IMG/VR virus record: IMGVR_UViG_3300032046_000046
Location: 1 to 47,592 of that record
Strand: one strand, 5' to 3'
Source of the DNA: a virus
Length of the DNA: 47,592 bases
A model generated the notes under the pieces. It was given only the letters and a program-made list of their open reading frames with translations, searched no databases and was not told the DNA's origin. Position numbers and translations under genes: made by a program. This document shows positions 46,316 to 47,592 of the stretch, piece by piece; positions within the stretch are counted from its first letter, which is position 1, and the number at the start of each line of letters is the position of its first letter.

Positions 46316-47245
46316 TTACGCCTTACATTCACTTTCTACAACTACCAAACCCAAACTTTTTAACTTATTCACCCGTTTTGAGATGGCTTGTTGAGAAATA
46401 CCGAAAATCTCGGCTATTTCAGTTTGAGTCATTCCATTTTTGATATATTCGATAGTTTGTAGAAGTTCTTCATCGGGAGTAGCCGTATCCAGTTTTCCAT
46501 CATCCCTTAAAGTAAGGTAAAGAGGATGTTCAATTATGGGAGTGTCAAACCGATGTTTGCCCCCAATTCCCAATCTCCTTACCTTGCTTCGAGTGTGGAT
46601 AGGGCTAATTTCCTTTTCACTTCCGAACTCTTCTACACATCCATACATTAGAATCTGATCACACAAGTCAGTCAGCGACGTACTCCCCCTAAAATCTCCT
46701 CCCTTATTCTCATTGTGAATAAGGACAATGGTGGAGTCATTACCTCTGATGAACTTTAATCTCTCCATAAGGGATGAAATATCTTGCGAACTGTTCTCGT
46801 CAAGGTGGTGGGCACTTCTTAAACTATCCACGATGAGTAACCCAGGCTCGAATGCTTTATAAATTTCCCAATTGATGGTATCGAGTCGGTAGGGCGGAGG
46901 ATTATTATCAAGATGCCATACTTTCAAGTTGGATGATCCCCCTATCTTCTTCACTCTATCCACGACAATGCTCAATGGGTTCTCAAAATCGATGTAGGTC
47001 ACAGGCATTTGCTCCACATCAAGTCCGAATATCCCCTCTCCATTTGCTACGGCAGTCGCAATTTGAAGCATCAATAAACTCTTCCCCACTCCCCCTTCGG
47101 AATAAATCATGGTATTGGCATGTTTAGGGATAACGCTATCCAGTACCCATTCAATATTGATGTCGAAGGTTGAAAGTTTTTTGGATGTAGGTAAGTATAG
47201 CTCATCCACATCCTTCTTGGTGAATATTCGTTTCTTCTGCACCAC
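46316..47245 (-). CDS. RepA-like AAA_25 helicase/ATPase with C-terminal HTH
   Basis: About 309 residues from a GTG at 47245 preceded by TAGGGGGCCAT; a TTG at 47260 is the alternative (numbering below from it). Walker A EGGVGKS (55-61), strand YIDFE (89-93), Walker B LLIVDS (141-146), and IHNENKGGDFRGST (181-194) are those of RepA/DnaB-type RecA-fold ATPases. The last ~50 residues (MTQTEIAEIFGISQQAISKR) are a helix-turn-helix. It probably opens or loads at the adjacent ACAAC/GTTGT cluster. Confidence 0.75.
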   Translation of the reverse strand: MVQKKRIFTKKDVDELYLPTSKKLSTFDINIEWVLDSVIPKHANTMIYSEGGVGKSLLMLQIATAVANGEGIFGLDVEQMPVTYIDFENPLSIVVDRVKKIGGSSNLKVWHLDNNPPPYRLDTINWEIYKAFEPGLLIVDSLRSAHHLDENSSQDISSLMERLKFIRGNDSTIVLIHNENKGGDFRGSTSLTDLCDQILMYGCVEEFGSEKEISPIHTRSKVRRLGIGGKHRFDTPIIEHPLYLTLRDDGKLDTATPDEELLQTIEYIKNGMTQTEIAEIFGISQQAISKRVNKLKSLGLVVVESECKA

Positions 47246-47284
47246 ATGGCCCCCTACCAATAAATAATACCTATTAAGTAGTGT

Positions 47285-47592
47285 CTATTTGATGAAGCAG
47301 ATTACATCCTCCCAATAAATTATCCTATCATCATCCCAATCACGTACATCACCAGAGTATTCGGAAAGGGCAGTTAACTGCCCTGACGACACAACTCTGG
47401 ATTTAGTTGGAAAGATGGGGGGATGATCTGGGTCGTTTAAGGCAACGGCAAAATAATAAGATTCCCATGCGAGTTTTTTGGACTTGCGGAGATAATCAGC
47501 TTGAACGATGCGGGAGAGCGTTACCCAATGATTCTTTGCTCTAATCTTCGTCTCACCTGTCCTGCGAAAGAAACTCTTCCTCTCGACAATTT
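47285..47592 (-). CDS. Hypothetical protein, partial at right edge
   Basis: The frame is open to the window edge; about 102 residues to the stop are visible and the start lies outside. The visible part begins VERKSFFRRTGETKIRAKNH and includes WESYYFAVALNDPDHPPIFP and the acidic end RDWDDDRIIYWEDVICFIK. It is encoded upstream of the RepA-like gene on the same strand. No domain recognised. Confidence 0.55.
   Translation of the reverse strand, partial: IVERKSFFRRTGETKIRAKNHWVTLSRIVQADYLRKSKKLAWESYYFAVALNDPDHPPIFPTKSRVVSSGQLTALSEYSGDVRDWDDDRIIYWEDVICFIK

Overview
This window is part of a tailed double-stranded DNA phage (or prophage) genome, probably from an uncultured environmental bacterial host. 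The evidence is an N4-gp56-type major capsid protein next to a charged scaffold-like protein, the C-terminal end of a podovirus-type portal, a head-tail adaptor-like protein, large ejection-type virion proteins, a lysis module, and a phage replication set with PolA-type DNA polymerase, RepA-like ATPase, Sak4-like ATPase, SSB-like protein, ERCC4 nuclease and RNA ligase. Ribosome binding sites are strong AGGAGG-type. I see no tRNA, rRNA, CRISPR array, integrase or tyrosine recombinase. The host cannot be named from sequence alone.

Layout. Positions 1-31973 read on the plus strand. They hold the portal end, fibre-like and small virion proteins (620-7513), scaffold and capsid (7784-10161), capsid-associated and head-tail proteins (10305-14109), small virion proteins and a repeat protein (14122-16671), a cysteine-rich virion protein (16668-18680), long helical and ejection-type proteins (19203-27511), a lysis module (27508-29188), then a promoter/operator region followed by an HTH-metallophosphoesterase and small accessory genes (29189-31973). 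Positions 31976-47592 read on the minus strand. From right to left they hold the RepA-like ATPase, an ACAAC/GTTGT repeat cluster that looks like an origin, SSB-like protein, Sak4-like ATPase, ERCC4 nuclease, small zinc-ribbon proteins, RNA ligase, a DUF488/radical SAM pair, a UDG-PolA fusion polymerase, an HNH-AP2 endonuclease, and an accessory tail of small proteins with a PD-(D/E)XK nuclease.

The most unusual part is 32641-33668. Three imperfect palindromes have the architecture of integron attC recombination sites: ATAAC...GTTAT ends, paired arms, and extra unpaired bases on the left arm only. All three point the same way, and they delimit two cassette-like blocks carrying small phage genes. 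Two of the sites are followed by the same 54-bp sequence. With no integrase nearby, this resembles a cluster of attC sites lacking an integrase (CALIN) inside a phage genome.

Other points of note: an ERCC4 nuclease whose conserved N-terminus lies upstream of any canonical start codon; an SSB-like gene with a nested in-frame start behind a zinc-finger-like extension; G-rich hairpins on both sides of the SSB region; a GxFPxW repeat shared by two virion proteins; and about a dozen small CxxC proteins. Coding density is very high. After adding short genes, no gap exceeds about 280 bases, and the larger gaps hold hairpins, promoters or repeats.
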